A stretch of 64,000 nt of DNA from Chryseobacterium gleum (lineage in GTDB: Bacteria; Bacteroidota; Bacteroidia; Flavobacteriales_D; Crocinitomicaceae), in the NCBI GenBank assembly GCA_945897565.1, contig CAMDFN010000011.1, forward strand, positions 1 through 64,000, in the 5' to 3' direction. The stretch's first letter is position 1; every line of letters starts with the position of its first letter. The notes under the pieces are model-generated. The model ran no database searches and had not been told where the DNA came from. It was given only the letters and a program-made list of their open reading frames with translations. Both the position numbers and the translations under genes were made by a program. Shown here piece after piece: positions 53,567-63,059 of the stretch.

Positions 53567-55108
53567 ATGAAACAACCGAACAGTAAGCGAATTACAATTC
53601 TTTGTGGTGTGCTTCTGTTATTGACTCATGTTTTTTGTCAAGGTCAACTTCAACTTCTTCCGGGTACTGAAAAGATGTACGCCATTCAAAACGGTGTGCA
53701 CAGGTTGGTCGGCACCGTGAGTTTTGCCTACCAAGGCAACACCATGTATTGTGACTCCGCGCATTACAACGAAAAAGCCCGGCACGTTCGCGCTTATGGC
53801 AATGTGCACATCCAAAAAAATGGGATCAATCTCTACGCAGATTCTATTTATTACGCAGAACAAGAAAAATTCGCCAAGCTCTGGGGAAATGTCAAAGCCC
53901 GAGACAACGCCTACAAAATGACGGCCGACTCTATGGATTATGACGCCAAAAAAGGACGTGCAATTTTTAGAAGTGCCGGAAAAATAGAGTCTACGCTTTC
54001 AGATGAGCGCATCACTTGCCAACGTGGATATTTTTATCCGGCAAATGGATCATTCTTTTTCAGTGGCAAGGTGCATTATACCAAAGCAGACCTCGACGTC
54101 AAGACCGACACCCTTCAATTTGCCTACGAACAACAAAAACTCTATTTCTTGGGTCAAACACAGCTGCACAATGACAGCACGCAAATTTATTGTCAGAAAG
54201 GTTGGTATCACGTCCAAACCGAAGAAGGCGCACTTTATAAACATGCCGAGATTTACCAAAAAAACTACATCATCAAAGGTGACACCCTTTTGATCAACAC
54301 CAAATTGAATGATTACGAAGGGCGAGGTGCTGTTTATTTCAAAGACCTCGATAAGCAATTGGCCCTACTTGGCGAGAAAGCCATTTTTAGTGATACCAAA
54401 CACAGCGCATACGTAACGGGCTCCAGTTTGGGCTTTCTTAAATACCAGTCGGATACACTTTACTTTCATGCGGATACCCTTTTTTTACAAAGAGATACGC
54501 TCAACCGTTCTAAGTTTTTAAGTGCCCATAAGAATTTTCGTTTCCTCCACCCAGACCTTCAAGGCATTGCAGACAGCACGCAGTTTTCTTTTGATGAACA
54601 AGTATTGAAAATGTCTTACCACCCTATTTTATGGGCTCAAACAGGAGAATTGAAGGGCGACATTGCACAAGTCTATTTCCTTGACTCGATGATAGAACAT
54701 GTCGAACTGAATCGAAATGCTACTATTTTATTAGCCCTCCCAACGGACAGCTTATTCAATCAAATGGCTGCAGCAAAAATTGTGGCACATTTTGACACAA
54801 CTGGCACATTGAACAGCGTCGATGCAACGGGCCAAGCGTGGACCATATTTTACCCAATTTCAGAGAAAAAATTAAACGACACACTCGTAGAAATGCAACG
54901 CGAAGGCCTCAACCGCTTATATGCAGAAAAACTATTAGTAGAACTGCGCGCCGGAGAAGTGAAGGAAATTACGTATTTTGATCAGCCAGATGGTATATTT
55001 TTTCCGATGGACCGTATAGACACCAAAGAAAAATTCATCAAAGGATTTAAATGGAACCCAACACTCAGACCTCAAAACGCAACAGCACTGCGAAAAGACA
55101 CTAACTGA
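53567..55108 (+). CDS. OstA/LptA-like periplasmic protein
   Basis: 513 residues. Signal peptide about 1-25. The rest is a run of beta-jellyroll-like repeats with the pattern MYCDSAHYNEKARHVRAYGNVHIQKNGINLYADSIYY and YKMTADSMDYDAKKGRAIF, as in LptA/OstA proteins that shuttle lipopolysaccharide. Longer than E. coli LptA (about 185). An LPS-export or outer-membrane-assembly role is the inference; it is not certain it replaces LptA. It overlaps the convergent rel gene by eight bases. Confidence 0.8.
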   Translation: MKQPNSKRITILCGVLLLLTHVFCQGQLQLLPGTEKMYAIQNGVHRLVGTVSFAYQGNTMYCDSAHYNEKARHVRAYGNVHIQKNGINLYADSIYYAEQEKFAKLWGNVKARDNAYKMTADSMDYDAKKGRAIFRSAGKIESTLSDERITCQRGYFYPANGSFFFSGKVHYTKADLDVKTDTLQFAYEQQKLYFLGQTQLHNDSTQIYCQKGWYHVQTEEGALYKHAEIYQKNYIIKGDTLLINTKLNDYEGRGAVYFKDLDKQLALLGEKAIFSDTKHSAYVTGSSLGFLKYQSDTLYFHADTLFLQRDTLNRSKFLSAHKNFRFLHPDLQGIADSTQFSFDEQVLKMSYHPILWAQTGELKGDIAQVYFLDSMIEHVELNRNATILLALPTDSLFNQMAAAKIVAHFDTTGTLNSVDATGQAWTIFYPISEKKLNDTLVEMQREGLNRLYAEKLLVELRAGEVKEITYFDQPDGIFFPMDRIDTKEKFIKGFKWNPTLRPQNATALRKDTN

Positions 55109-57344
55109 GTTCTTCAGAATCTACAGCGGCATCCCAGCGTGTCACACTCTTGACTCCCTCTACTTGCTCAAATTTACGCGTTAACTGCTCGAGTTGCTCG
55201 GTGTCGTAAACCAATACTTTGATGCGACCTTCAAAAACACCATCATTGGTTTCAAAGGAGATGCTTTTCATATTGATGTTGTTCTGCTTGGAGATAATTT
55301 CAGTGAGTCGGTTGACTAAACCCATTTGATCGATTCCAACGATGCGGATAGCCGCTACGCGCTCCACAAGAGCACTAATTTGCCAGCGCGCTTTGAGACA
55401 ACGGTAAGCCAATTTAGAAAGTAAATGAACTGCATTGGGGCAAGAGAATCGGTGGATTTTAATGCCCGAAGATGTAGTGATGAAACCAAAAATTGAATCG
55501 CCGGGAATAGGGCTACAACACTTGGCTAGCGTATAATCAAAGCCTTTGAAATCTTCGCCAATAATGACGGTGTCGGTATCGGTGTTGATGCCTTCATTGA
55601 GGAGGTCTTCGTCGGAGCCTTTGATTTTCTTGGACCTGATTTTGCGCGCTACTACAATAAGACCTTCCACAACATTGAATTCTCGCAGTTGAGAGAGGTC
55701 AATTTTGCCTTTGGCAATCTTGTAATAAAAGTTGGTAGTAGTATCGATATGAAAATGCTTTTCTAGCGCACGGATGTTGTCTGGGGTATTGCGGATATTG
55801 TACTGCTTGAACTTGCGCTCCAAAATCTCTTTACCGTCAGCAGCAACAACTTTATGTGCATCATTGAGTGCTTGCTTGATGCGCTGCTTGGCTTTTGCAG
55901 AAACTACAAAACGCAACCACTCGTCATTGGGTTTTTGCTTGCTCGAGGTAAGGATTTCTAACTGATCACCGTTTTGCAATTCGTAACTAAGTGGCACCAA
56001 ACGGTTGTTGACCTTAGCCCCAATGCATTTGTTGCCGATGTGCGTATGGATATCGTATGCAAAGTCGAGGATGGTAGAGCCTGTTGGCAATACGCGCAAC
56101 TCACCTTTTGGTGTAAAGACATAAATTTCGTCATTAAAGAGATTGAGCTTGAAATCATTGACGAAATCGAGGGCGCTGGTATCTGGGTTGTCTAGTAATT
56201 CGCGGATTTCGGCAATCCAGCGGTCAAACTTATTGATCTCTGTGCTTGATTCTTTGTATTTGTAGTGGGCAGCCAAACCATGTTCGGCGATGTCGTCCAT
56301 GCGTTTGCTGCGTATTTGCACCTCCACCCAGCGGCCCTGCGGCGACATGACTGTGGTATGCAAGGATTCATAACCATTTGCTCTTGGCGTAGAAACCCAG
56401 TCTCGCAAACGTTCTGGGCTCGGTTGGTAGAAGTCGGTGACGACAGAATAGACACGCCAGCAATCTGATTTTTCGTGCTCATGTGGTGTATCGAGGATAA
56501 TGCGCAACGCAAATACATCAAAAACTTCTTCAAAGGGAACGTCTTTGATTTGCATTTTGCGCCAAATAGATGAAATAGATTTGGGGCGGGCCTTGATGTC
56601 GAAATGGTAGCCTTGTGCTTGTAGTTCTGTTCGGATTGGGGCTACAAAACGACGGATAAAGCGGTTTCTGACATCTTGGGTAGACTTCAGTTTGCCTTCT
56701 ATTTGCTGGTAAACCTCCGGCTCGCAGTATTTCATGGAGAGGTCTTCGAGTTCTGACTTAACGGGGTACAAGCCCAAGCGGTGCGCGAGGGGAGCGTACA
56801 AAAATTTGGTCTCGGATGCAATTTTGAGTTGTTTCTCAGGTTTCATGCTCGAGAGCGTGCGCATGTTGTGCAAGCGGTCGGCAAGCTTGACCAATACTAC
56901 CCGAAAATCATCTGAGATGGTGAGGATCATTTTGCGAAAGTTCTCCGCTTGAATAGAGGTGTTTTCGTCAAATACCTCCGGTATTTTAGTAAGGCCATCG
57001 ATGATCTTGCGCACTGTAACACCAAATAGATCTTCAATATCTTGAAGCGTGATATGGGTATCTTCTACGGTATCGTGCAAGAGCGCACAAACAATTGCAG
57101 TGGGCGCCAAACCCATTTCTTCGGCGCAGATGCGTGCAACAGCAATTGGATGGTAAATATAGGGCTCTCCTGATTTTCTGCGCATGTCTTTGTGCGCTTC
57201 TAAAGCGATATCAAAAGCCTTTCTGATGAGTTTGGTTTCGTCTCTACTGCGGTCTTTGGTTGCACGCAACAAGCCCTTGAACGCTTTGAGGATTTCTACG
57301 CGTTCTTTTTCTAAATCAATGGGAGTCTGGCCGTCGTATTGCAT
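55101..57344 (-). CDS. Bifunctional (p)ppGpp synthetase/hydrolase (Rel)
   Basis: 747 residues. HD hydrolase domain with YIYHPIAVARICAEEM and LLHDTVEDT near 75-110, the synthetase domain with RPKSISSIWRKM and STPRANGYESLHT, a TGS domain (VFTPKGELRVLPTGSTILDFAYDIH) and a C-terminal ACT domain (VDQMGLVNRLTEIIS-like segment). Both active sites look intact, as in Rel of single-copy genomes. The start shares its A with the fah stop (TAATG). Confidence 0.95.
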   Translation of the reverse strand: MQYDGQTPIDLEKERVEILKAFKGLLRATKDRSRDETKLIRKAFDIALEAHKDMRRKSGEPYIYHPIAVARICAEEMGLAPTAIVCALLHDTVEDTHITLQDIEDLFGVTVRKIIDGLTKIPEVFDENTSIQAENFRKMILTISDDFRVVLVKLADRLHNMRTLSSMKPEKQLKIASETKFLYAPLAHRLGLYPVKSELEDLSMKYCEPEVYQQIEGKLKSTQDVRNRFIRRFVAPIRTELQAQGYHFDIKARPKSISSIWRKMQIKDVPFEEVFDVFALRIILDTPHEHEKSDCWRVYSVVTDFYQPSPERLRDWVSTPRANGYESLHTTVMSPQGRWVEVQIRSKRMDDIAEHGLAAHYKYKESSTEINKFDRWIAEIRELLDNPDTSALDFVNDFKLNLFNDEIYVFTPKGELRVLPTGSTILDFAYDIHTHIGNKCIGAKVNNRLVPLSYELQNGDQLEILTSSKQKPNDEWLRFVVSAKAKQRIKQALNDAHKVVAADGKEILERKFKQYNIRNTPDNIRALEKHFHIDTTTNFYYKIAKGKIDLSQLREFNVVEGLIVVARKIRSKKIKGSDEDLLNEGINTDTDTVIIGEDFKGFDYTLAKCCSPIPGDSIFGFITTSSGIKIHRFSCPNAVHLLSKLAYRCLKARWQISALVERVAAIRIVGIDQMGLVNRLTEIISKQNNINMKSISFETNDGVFEGRIKVLVYDTEQLEQLTRKFEQVEGVKSVTRWDAAVDSEELS

Positions 57345-58615
57345 TAATGGGCTGGTAGCAAAAGACTTTTGACTTCTCCGAATCCGATTTTGATGCCGTT
57401 TTGCTCACAAAAACCGCGCATAACGACGGTGTCGTGGTCTTGGATAAAGCGGCGCTCAGAGCCGTCGGGCATTTGAACTGGTTTGGTTCCTTTCCAAGCG
57501 ATTTCTAACATGGAGCCGTAGGCATCTGGCGTAGGCCCAGAGATGGTGCCCGAACCCATGAGATCGCCGCAGCGGATATTGCAGCCGTTGACGGTGTGGT
57601 GCGCCAACTGCTGAGACATATTCCAGTACATGTATTTGAAATTCGAGCGACTCACCACCTGTTCTGGGCAAGCAGGCGCCTCTATGGCTACCTCTAAGTT
57701 GATATCATAAGATTTAGGGCCTTCAAATTGAAGGTAAGACAACACCGCTGGGTCTTGAGCTGGGGTTGGGCAAGCAAAAGGCTCAAGCGCATCTAGTGTA
57801 ACAATCCAGCAAGACATCGAGGAAGCAAAATTCTTGGCTAAAAACGGCCCAAGTGGCACGTATTCCCATTTTTGAATATCGCGTGCAGACCAATCATTGA
57901 ATAAGCACAAGCCAAAAATGTAGTCTTCGGCTTCAGCCGTGGAAATGCTTTGCCCAAGTGGCTTGCCCTCAAAAGTAATGAAGCCCATTTCGAGTTCGAA
58001 GTCAATTTGACGCGAAGGTGCAAAAATGGGTGCCGCGTTGTCATCGGGCTTGATTTGACCCTTCGGACGCACCACGGGCTGCTCAGATGGAATCACGGAC
58101 GATGCTCGGCCGTGGTATGCAACTGGAATCCAAAGCCAGTTGGGCAAAAGTGCGTTGGCTGGATCTCTGAACATGGTGCCTACGTTGGTGGCGTGTTCTT
58201 TGGAAGAATAAAAGTCGGTGTAGTCGCCAATTTGTACTGGCAAAGCCATCCGGACCTCCTCTACCGGAATGAGTGCCGAATGTTGCGCTTTGTTTTGTTG
58301 GAAGCTGGTGTTTTCGCTTGACAATAATTCTGACAAACGGTTGCGCAAGGCACGCGTAGCTAGTTTGCCATGACGCATCATTGGATTGAGGAAATCTTGA
58401 CTGAAATCAGAGAGCGCAAAACTGAGGTCGTCAAAATAGCCAAATTGGGCCATTTGAGAGAGGTCAAGGACGAAATCGCCGATGCGCACCCCTACCCTTT
58501 TGGCTGCAGTAGGCGTTTGGAAAATACCAAAAGGCAGGTTTTGAATTGGAAATTCTGAAGCTGTTGGGATGTCAATCCAAGAACGCAATGCGGGATGATT
58601 GGCAGTGATTTGCAT
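57344..58615 (-). CDS. Fumarylacetoacetase
   Basis: 423 residues. N-terminal SH3-like part, then the catalytic FAH fold with DYTDFYSSKEHATNVG, IPVAYHGRASSVIPS, FELEMGFITFEGKPLG and LFNDWSARDIQKWEYVPLGPFLAKNF. The metal and catalytic residues lie in the acidic and histidine motifs seen. Cleaves 4-fumarylacetoacetate to fumarate and acetoacetate, the end of tyrosine breakdown. No other tyrosine gene is in the window; rel and ychF are its neighbours. Confidence 0.92.
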   Translation of the reverse strand: MQITANHPALRSWIDIPTASEFPIQNLPFGIFQTPTAAKRVGVRIGDFVLDLSQMAQFGYFDDLSFALSDFSQDFLNPMMRHGKLATRALRNRLSELLSSENTSFQQNKAQHSALIPVEEVRMALPVQIGDYTDFYSSKEHATNVGTMFRDPANALLPNWLWIPVAYHGRASSVIPSEQPVVRPKGQIKPDDNAAPIFAPSRQIDFELEMGFITFEGKPLGQSISTAEAEDYIFGLCLFNDWSARDIQKWEYVPLGPFLAKNFASSMSCWIVTLDALEPFACPTPAQDPAVLSYLQFEGPKSYDINLEVAIEAPACPEQVVSRSNFKYMYWNMSQQLAHHTVNGCNIRCGDLMGSGTISGPTPDAYGSMLEIAWKGTKPVQMPDGSERRFIQDHDTVVMRGFCEQNGIKIGFGEVKSLLLPAH

Positions 58616-58626
58616 AAGGTGAGGAA

Positions 58627-59724
58627 TTAAACGTTGAAACGGAAATGCATGATGTCGCCATCTTCAACAATATATTCTTTGCCTTCGACTTTGAATTTAC
58701 CTGCTTCTTTGACTGCACTTTCCGAGCCATATTGGATGTAGTCGTGGTATTTCATGACTTCAGCACGGATAAATCCTTTTTCGAAATCGGAGTGAATAAC
58801 GCTGGCTGCCTGCGGTGCGGTCATGCCTTTGTTGATGGTCCAGGCACGGACTTCTTTGACACCTGCCGTAAAATACGTTTGTAAGTTGAGCAAATGGTAA
58901 GCTTGGCGAATAAGGCGATTCACGCCTGGTTCTTCCAAACCGAGTTCTTCGAGGAACATCTGACGCTCTTCATAGGTTTCTAGTTCTGTGATGTCTGCTT
59001 CAATTTTAGCGCCAATGACCAATACCTCGGCGTTTTCTGCAGCAACGGCTGCTTTGACGCGCTCGACATAAGCGTTTCCTGACTTCACAGATGCTTCGTC
59101 TACGTTGCACACGTACATGACCGGCTTTGAAGTGATGAGGTTGAAGGTTTGAATGATGTGCATTTCGTCAGGTGCAAAGCCAAGGCCTCTTACAGATTTA
59201 CCCTGCTCTAAACCAGTTTTGATGCGCAGTGCCAATTCGTTTTCCTTGACCGAGTCTTTGTCGCCAGATTTGATCACGCGCGCCAAACTTTGTATTTTTT
59301 TATCGATGGTTTCGAAATCTTTGAGCTGTAGCTCGATGTCGATGATTTCTTTGTCGCGGATGGGGTCTACGCTGCCATCGACGTGAATGATATTGCCGTC
59401 GTCAAAGCAACGCAATACGTGTAAAATAGCATCGGTTTCACGGATGTTTGCCAAAAATTGATTGCCGAGCCCTTCACCTTTTGAGGCACCCTTTACAAGG
59501 CCTGCGATGTCGACGATTTCCATAGTAGTCGGGACCACGCGCTCTGGATTGACGAGTTCTTCTAGTTTTTCCAAACGTGGGTCTGGAACCGAGGTAGTGC
59601 CTAAGTTGGGTTCTATGGTACAAAAAGGAAAGTTTGCAGACTGCGCTTTGGCATTCGACAAACAGTTAAATAAAGTTGATTTTCCGACGTTGGGCAAGCC
59701 GACGATTCCGCATTTTAAAGCCAT
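58627..59724 (-). CDS. ychF: Redox-regulated ATPase YchF (Obg family)
   Basis: 365 residues. The P-loop GLPNVGKSTLFN is near residue 8, DIAGLVKGASKGEGLGNQFL near 70, the YVCNVDEAS replacement of the usual NKxD near 205 as in all YchF (preferring ATP), and a C-terminal TGS domain. Binds ribosomes and affects stress responses. First gene of the ychF-fah-rel run; fah starts 11 bases later. -7 box upstream at 59750-59757. Confidence 0.95.
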   Translation of the reverse strand: MALKCGIVGLPNVGKSTLFNCLSNAKAQSANFPFCTIEPNLGTTSVPDPRLEKLEELVNPERVVPTTMEIVDIAGLVKGASKGEGLGNQFLANIRETDAILHVLRCFDDGNIIHVDGSVDPIRDKEIIDIELQLKDFETIDKKIQSLARVIKSGDKDSVKENELALRIKTGLEQGKSVRGLGFAPDEMHIIQTFNLITSKPVMYVCNVDEASVKSGNAYVERVKAAVAAENAEVLVIGAKIEADITELETYEERQMFLEELGLEEPGVNRLIRQAYHLLNLQTYFTAGVKEVRAWTINKGMTAPQAASVIHSDFEKGFIRAEVMKYHDYIQYGSESAVKEAGKFKVEGKEYIVEDGDIMHFRFNV

Positions 59725-59749
59725 TTTCTATGTTTGTTAGATCAAGTTG

Positions 59750-59757
59750 CAAAGATA
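59750..59757 (-). promoter_or_regulatory. -7 box for ychF-fah-rel
   Basis: TATCTTTG on the minus strand (59757-59750), 25 bases before ATG 59724. Exact TAnnTTTG match. Confidence 0.5.
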
Positions 59758-59789
59758 GCCAAAAGCAGCGTGCTTCGGCTGATTTTTGG

Positions 59790-59797
59790 TATTTTTA
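59790..59797 (+). promoter_or_regulatory. Variant -7 box for the M28 peptidase
   Basis: TATTTTTA (59790-59797), one mismatch to TAnnTTTG, 14 bases before ATG 59812. Confidence 0.35.
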
Positions 59798-59811
59798 CGC
59801 AAATTCACACC

Positions 59812-61179
59812 ATGAAATACACCGGGATTCTATTTCTTTTTTCATTCTTTTTAAGCCAGGCAAGCGCACAAGATAGTATTTGGATCAGACACATCTACGA
59901 CGAAGCGCTGCTGCGCGGGCACGCCCATGAGAACCTCCGTCAGCTCTGCAAGGATATTGGCCCGCGCCTCTCTGGGTCTGCACAGGCCCAAATGGCCGTA
60001 GATTGGAGCTACGAAAAAATGCTGACTTACAATTTTGACAAGGTAAGCAAACAAGAAATAACCGTACCTCATTGGGAACGAGGCACCACCGAAAGCGCCT
60101 GGTATAAATCAATTGACAAATATGCCGCCACCAATAAATTACACCTTTTAGCCCTCGGAGGGTCTATCGGCACCAACGGGCTGCTAGAGGCAGAGGTCAT
60201 CGAATTCAAAACCTTAGCCGATTTGAAAAACACCAAGCCAAAAGAAGTTGAAGGCAAAATTGTTTTCTTGAATCAAGTGATGGACGCCGCGCAAATTCAA
60301 ACCTTCAAAGCCTACGGTGCTTGTTATGCCATCCGTGGCAACGGCGCCGTAGAAGCTGCCAAATTAGGCGCTAAAGCTGTTGTGATTCGCTCATTGGGCT
60401 TGCCCATAGACGAACACCCACACACCGGCTCCATGCACTACGAAAAAGAAATTCCAAAGATTCCAGCAGCCGCTCTTTCAACAAAAGACGCCGATGCACT
60501 GTCTGCCGCTCTACAAGCAGGAAAAGTTCGCTTTTACTTAGAAATGGATTGCCGCGAGTTTCCGGACGCAAGTTCTTACAACGTCATGGCTGAATTAAAA
60601 GGCAGCAAGTTTCCAGATCAAATCATCACCATTGGCGGTCATTTAGACTCCTGGGACACCGGCGAAGGCGCCCACGACGACGGCGCAGGCGTCATTCATT
60701 GTTTAGAAGCATTGCGGATACTCAACGAACTCGGATGGCAACCCACCCACACCATTCGGGTGGTATTTTTCATGAATGAAGAAAATGGAAATCAAGGCGG
60801 GCAGCAATACGCCAAATGGTGTGTTGCAAATGGAGAAAAACAAATTGCAGCGCTCGAGAGCGACAGAGGTGGTTTTGCACCCCGCGGTTTTGGCCTTGAT
60901 GGCCCTGAGCAATACCTGAGCTTACTGCAAAGTTTCGAACCTATTTTGCGGCCCTACGACCTTCATGTATTTGAAAAGGGCTACGGCGGCGTGGACATTG
61001 GCCCCCTAAAAGAACAGTATCCCGGCATTCCACTTTTTGGTTTTGTACCAGACTCTCAGCGCTATTTTGACTACCACCACGCACCTTCTGATGTTTTTGA
61101 ATCAGTCAACAAACGCGAACTCGAACTCGGGGCCGCTGCAATTGCAAGCTTTGTGTATTTACTCGATCAAAAACTCTAG
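59812..61179 (+). CDS. Secreted M28-family aminopeptidase
   Basis: 455 residues with a signal peptide MKYTGILFLFSFFLSQASAQ. Zinc ligands lie in GGHLDSWDTGEGAHDDGAG (about 282-300), MNEENGNQGG and a histidine near residue 422 in YHHAPSD. An inserted PA-like domain sits between residues 120 and 215. Probably a periplasmic peptide-trimming enzyme. The frame is open from 59734 over the ychF promoter, but ATG 59812 begins the signal peptide and is preferred. Confidence 0.92.
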   Translation: MKYTGILFLFSFFLSQASAQDSIWIRHIYDEALLRGHAHENLRQLCKDIGPRLSGSAQAQMAVDWSYEKMLTYNFDKVSKQEITVPHWERGTTESAWYKSIDKYAATNKLHLLALGGSIGTNGLLEAEVIEFKTLADLKNTKPKEVEGKIVFLNQVMDAAQIQTFKAYGACYAIRGNGAVEAAKLGAKAVVIRSLGLPIDEHPHTGSMHYEKEIPKIPAAALSTKDADALSAALQAGKVRFYLEMDCREFPDASSYNVMAELKGSKFPDQIITIGGHLDSWDTGEGAHDDGAGVIHCLEALRILNELGWQPTHTIRVVFFMNEENGNQGGQQYAKWCVANGEKQIAALESDRGGFAPRGFGLDGPEQYLSLLQSFEPILRPYDLHVFEKGYGGVDIGPLKEQYPGIPLFGFVPDSQRYFDYHHAPSDVFESVNKRELELGAAAIASFVYLLDQKL

Positions 61180-61190
61180 CTCAGGCCAAT

Positions 61191-63059
61191 ATGTGTGGTA
61201 TCTCTGGTCTTCATGGCAAAAACAAATCTGCAGCAGCAAGAGAAGCTATTGTTCTTGAAGCCATGAGCCAAACGCTATTGCACCGCGGGCCAGATGGCGC
61301 GGGCCTAAAGTGGTTCGACGATTGTCAATTTGGTTTGGCCCACCGCAGGCTCGCTATTATCGATTTGAGTGAGGCCGCAGCTCAGCCGATGCATTATAAT
61401 GAACGCTATTGGCTCAGTTTCAATGGCGAAATTTACAACTACCTCGAGCTCAAAGAAGAATTACTTGCGTTGGGCGCAACATTTAAGAGCAAATCAGACG
61501 CAGAGGTTTTGCTTCAAGCCTATATTTATTGGGGGGAAGACTGCCTCCAACATTTCAATGGCATGTGGGCTTTTGCCATTTTTGACACCGAGCTTCAAAC
61601 ACTTTTTTGCGCCCGTGACCCCTATGGCGTCAAGCCATTTTACTACTTAGACAATACAGCTCATTTTGGCTTTGCTTCTGAAATCAAAGCACTCTTAAAA
61701 ATACCCAGCTACCAACCTGTAGCGCATAAACAAGCACTACTCGACTTCTTTGCCAATAACAAAATAGAGCGCCAAGAAGAAGGTTTTTTCAAGGGCATCA
61801 AAGAATTGCTACCCGGTCATCAGCTACATTATAACCTGGGCACACAAAATATTCAAATCAAGCGCTATTATTTGCCAGTTCAAATCACTGGCCCGCATAG
61901 CCATCAAGACCTCAGGCAAGCACTAGAAAATGCCGTTAGGCTGCGTTTGCGCGCAGATGTTCCGCTAGGCTTTTGCCTTTCTGGAGGGCTAGACTCCTCT
62001 TCACTCCTCTTTTTGGCTGCTGATCTTCAACAAAAATCGAGTGTTACTTCGCTTAACAACGGCCTACACGCCTTTACGGCAGTCCACGACTCTCCTTTAG
62101 ACGAAAGCGCTTGGGCTGCGCAAATGATTGCGCACACCAAAGCCACTTGGCACACCTCAGCGCTCGATAGCGCGCAATTGCTAGAGGCTTTACCCGAGCT
62201 CATTTACCATCAAGATATTCCGCTTTTGAGCACGAGTACATTTGCACAAAGCAGTGTTATGAAAAGCGCTGCACAGCAAGGCATTAAAATTCTGATCGAC
62301 GGCCAAGGTGGCGACGAACTCTATGCGGGCTACCAAGTCTTTTACCCCACGTTTTTCAAGGAATTATTTTGGAGCGGCCGCTGGCGTATTTTTGTTCAAG
62401 AATGGCAGCAGCTCGGCAACTCGCCAAGTTCTAAGAAATATATTTTAAAAGAATGGTCTAAAGACGTTTTGAGCTTGCTCCCGGGTCTTATTCAAAAGAA
62501 AATAGCGACGGCCAAACATCCGCTCAAAGCCTTTTTAAACAACGTTGCTGTTTTTGAGCGCAAGCGCTTTTCGAAGCTACAAGACCACCTTGCTGCTTAT
62601 TGCCAGGTCAACGAACTCAAAAGTTTGTTGCGCTGGGAAGACCGCTGCTCTATGCAATACAGCATTGAATCGCGTACGCCTTTTGCCGACGACACTCATC
62701 TAATGAGCCAAGCGCGTTCTTTGAGCGCAACTGAGCTGATTCACAATGGGTGGTCTAAATTCAGCTTGAGAAAGGCGCTCGATGGAGCCTTGCCTCAAAG
62801 TATTTCTTGGCGCCGAGATAAAAAAGGGTTTTCAGTACCCGAAAGTCAGTGGCTCATGGAAACGTCATCATTTTGGACCGCACAAATTGCTGCGAAAGCC
62901 CATTTGGATGAGAGTCAGCTCATCAACAAAGAGGAACTCTGCAAAGCCTTACCCCGCATTTTTTCAAATGCCGCCTTTGCTAGCGAACAGAATTTTGTAT
63001 TTAGATATGTGAGTTACTTGATTTGGATTGAGCAATTTAACATCAAGCACTTCAACTAA
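61191..63059 (+). CDS. asnB: Asparagine synthase (glutamine-hydrolysing)
   Basis: 622 residues. N-terminal Ntn glutaminase begins MCGISGLHG with the nucleophile C2, and HRGPDGAG and FNGEIYNY follow. The synthetase domain shows PLGFCLSGGLDSSSLLFL and IDGQGGDELYAGY. Makes asparagine, or amidates a sugar or peptide in polysaccharide clusters. The downstream methyltransferase and cut gene hint at the second context. Start 11 bases after M28. Its stop is interlocked (CTAA) with the convergent methyltransferase. Confidence 0.92.
   Translation: MCGISGLHGKNKSAAAREAIVLEAMSQTLLHRGPDGAGLKWFDDCQFGLAHRRLAIIDLSEAAAQPMHYNERYWLSFNGEIYNYLELKEELLALGATFKSKSDAEVLLQAYIYWGEDCLQHFNGMWAFAIFDTELQTLFCARDPYGVKPFYYLDNTAHFGFASEIKALLKIPSYQPVAHKQALLDFFANNKIERQEEGFFKGIKELLPGHQLHYNLGTQNIQIKRYYLPVQITGPHSHQDLRQALENAVRLRLRADVPLGFCLSGGLDSSSLLFLAADLQQKSSVTSLNNGLHAFTAVHDSPLDESAWAAQMIAHTKATWHTSALDSAQLLEALPELIYHQDIPLLSTSTFAQSSVMKSAAQQGIKILIDGQGGDELYAGYQVFYPTFFKELFWSGRWRIFVQEWQQLGNSPSSKKYILKEWSKDVLSLLPGLIQKKIATAKHPLKAFLNNVAVFERKRFSKLQDHLAAYCQVNELKSLLRWEDRCSMQYSIESRTPFADDTHLMSQARSLSATELIHNGWSKFSLRKALDGALPQSISWRRDKKGFSVPESQWLMETSSFWTAQIAAKAHLDESQLINKEELCKALPRIFSNAAFASEQNFVFRYVSYLIWIEQFNIKHFN

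Noticed and set aside
59734-59811. Upstream extension of the M28 peptidase
   Set aside because: It covers the ychF promoter region and adds residues before a normal signal peptide; ATG 59812 fits better.
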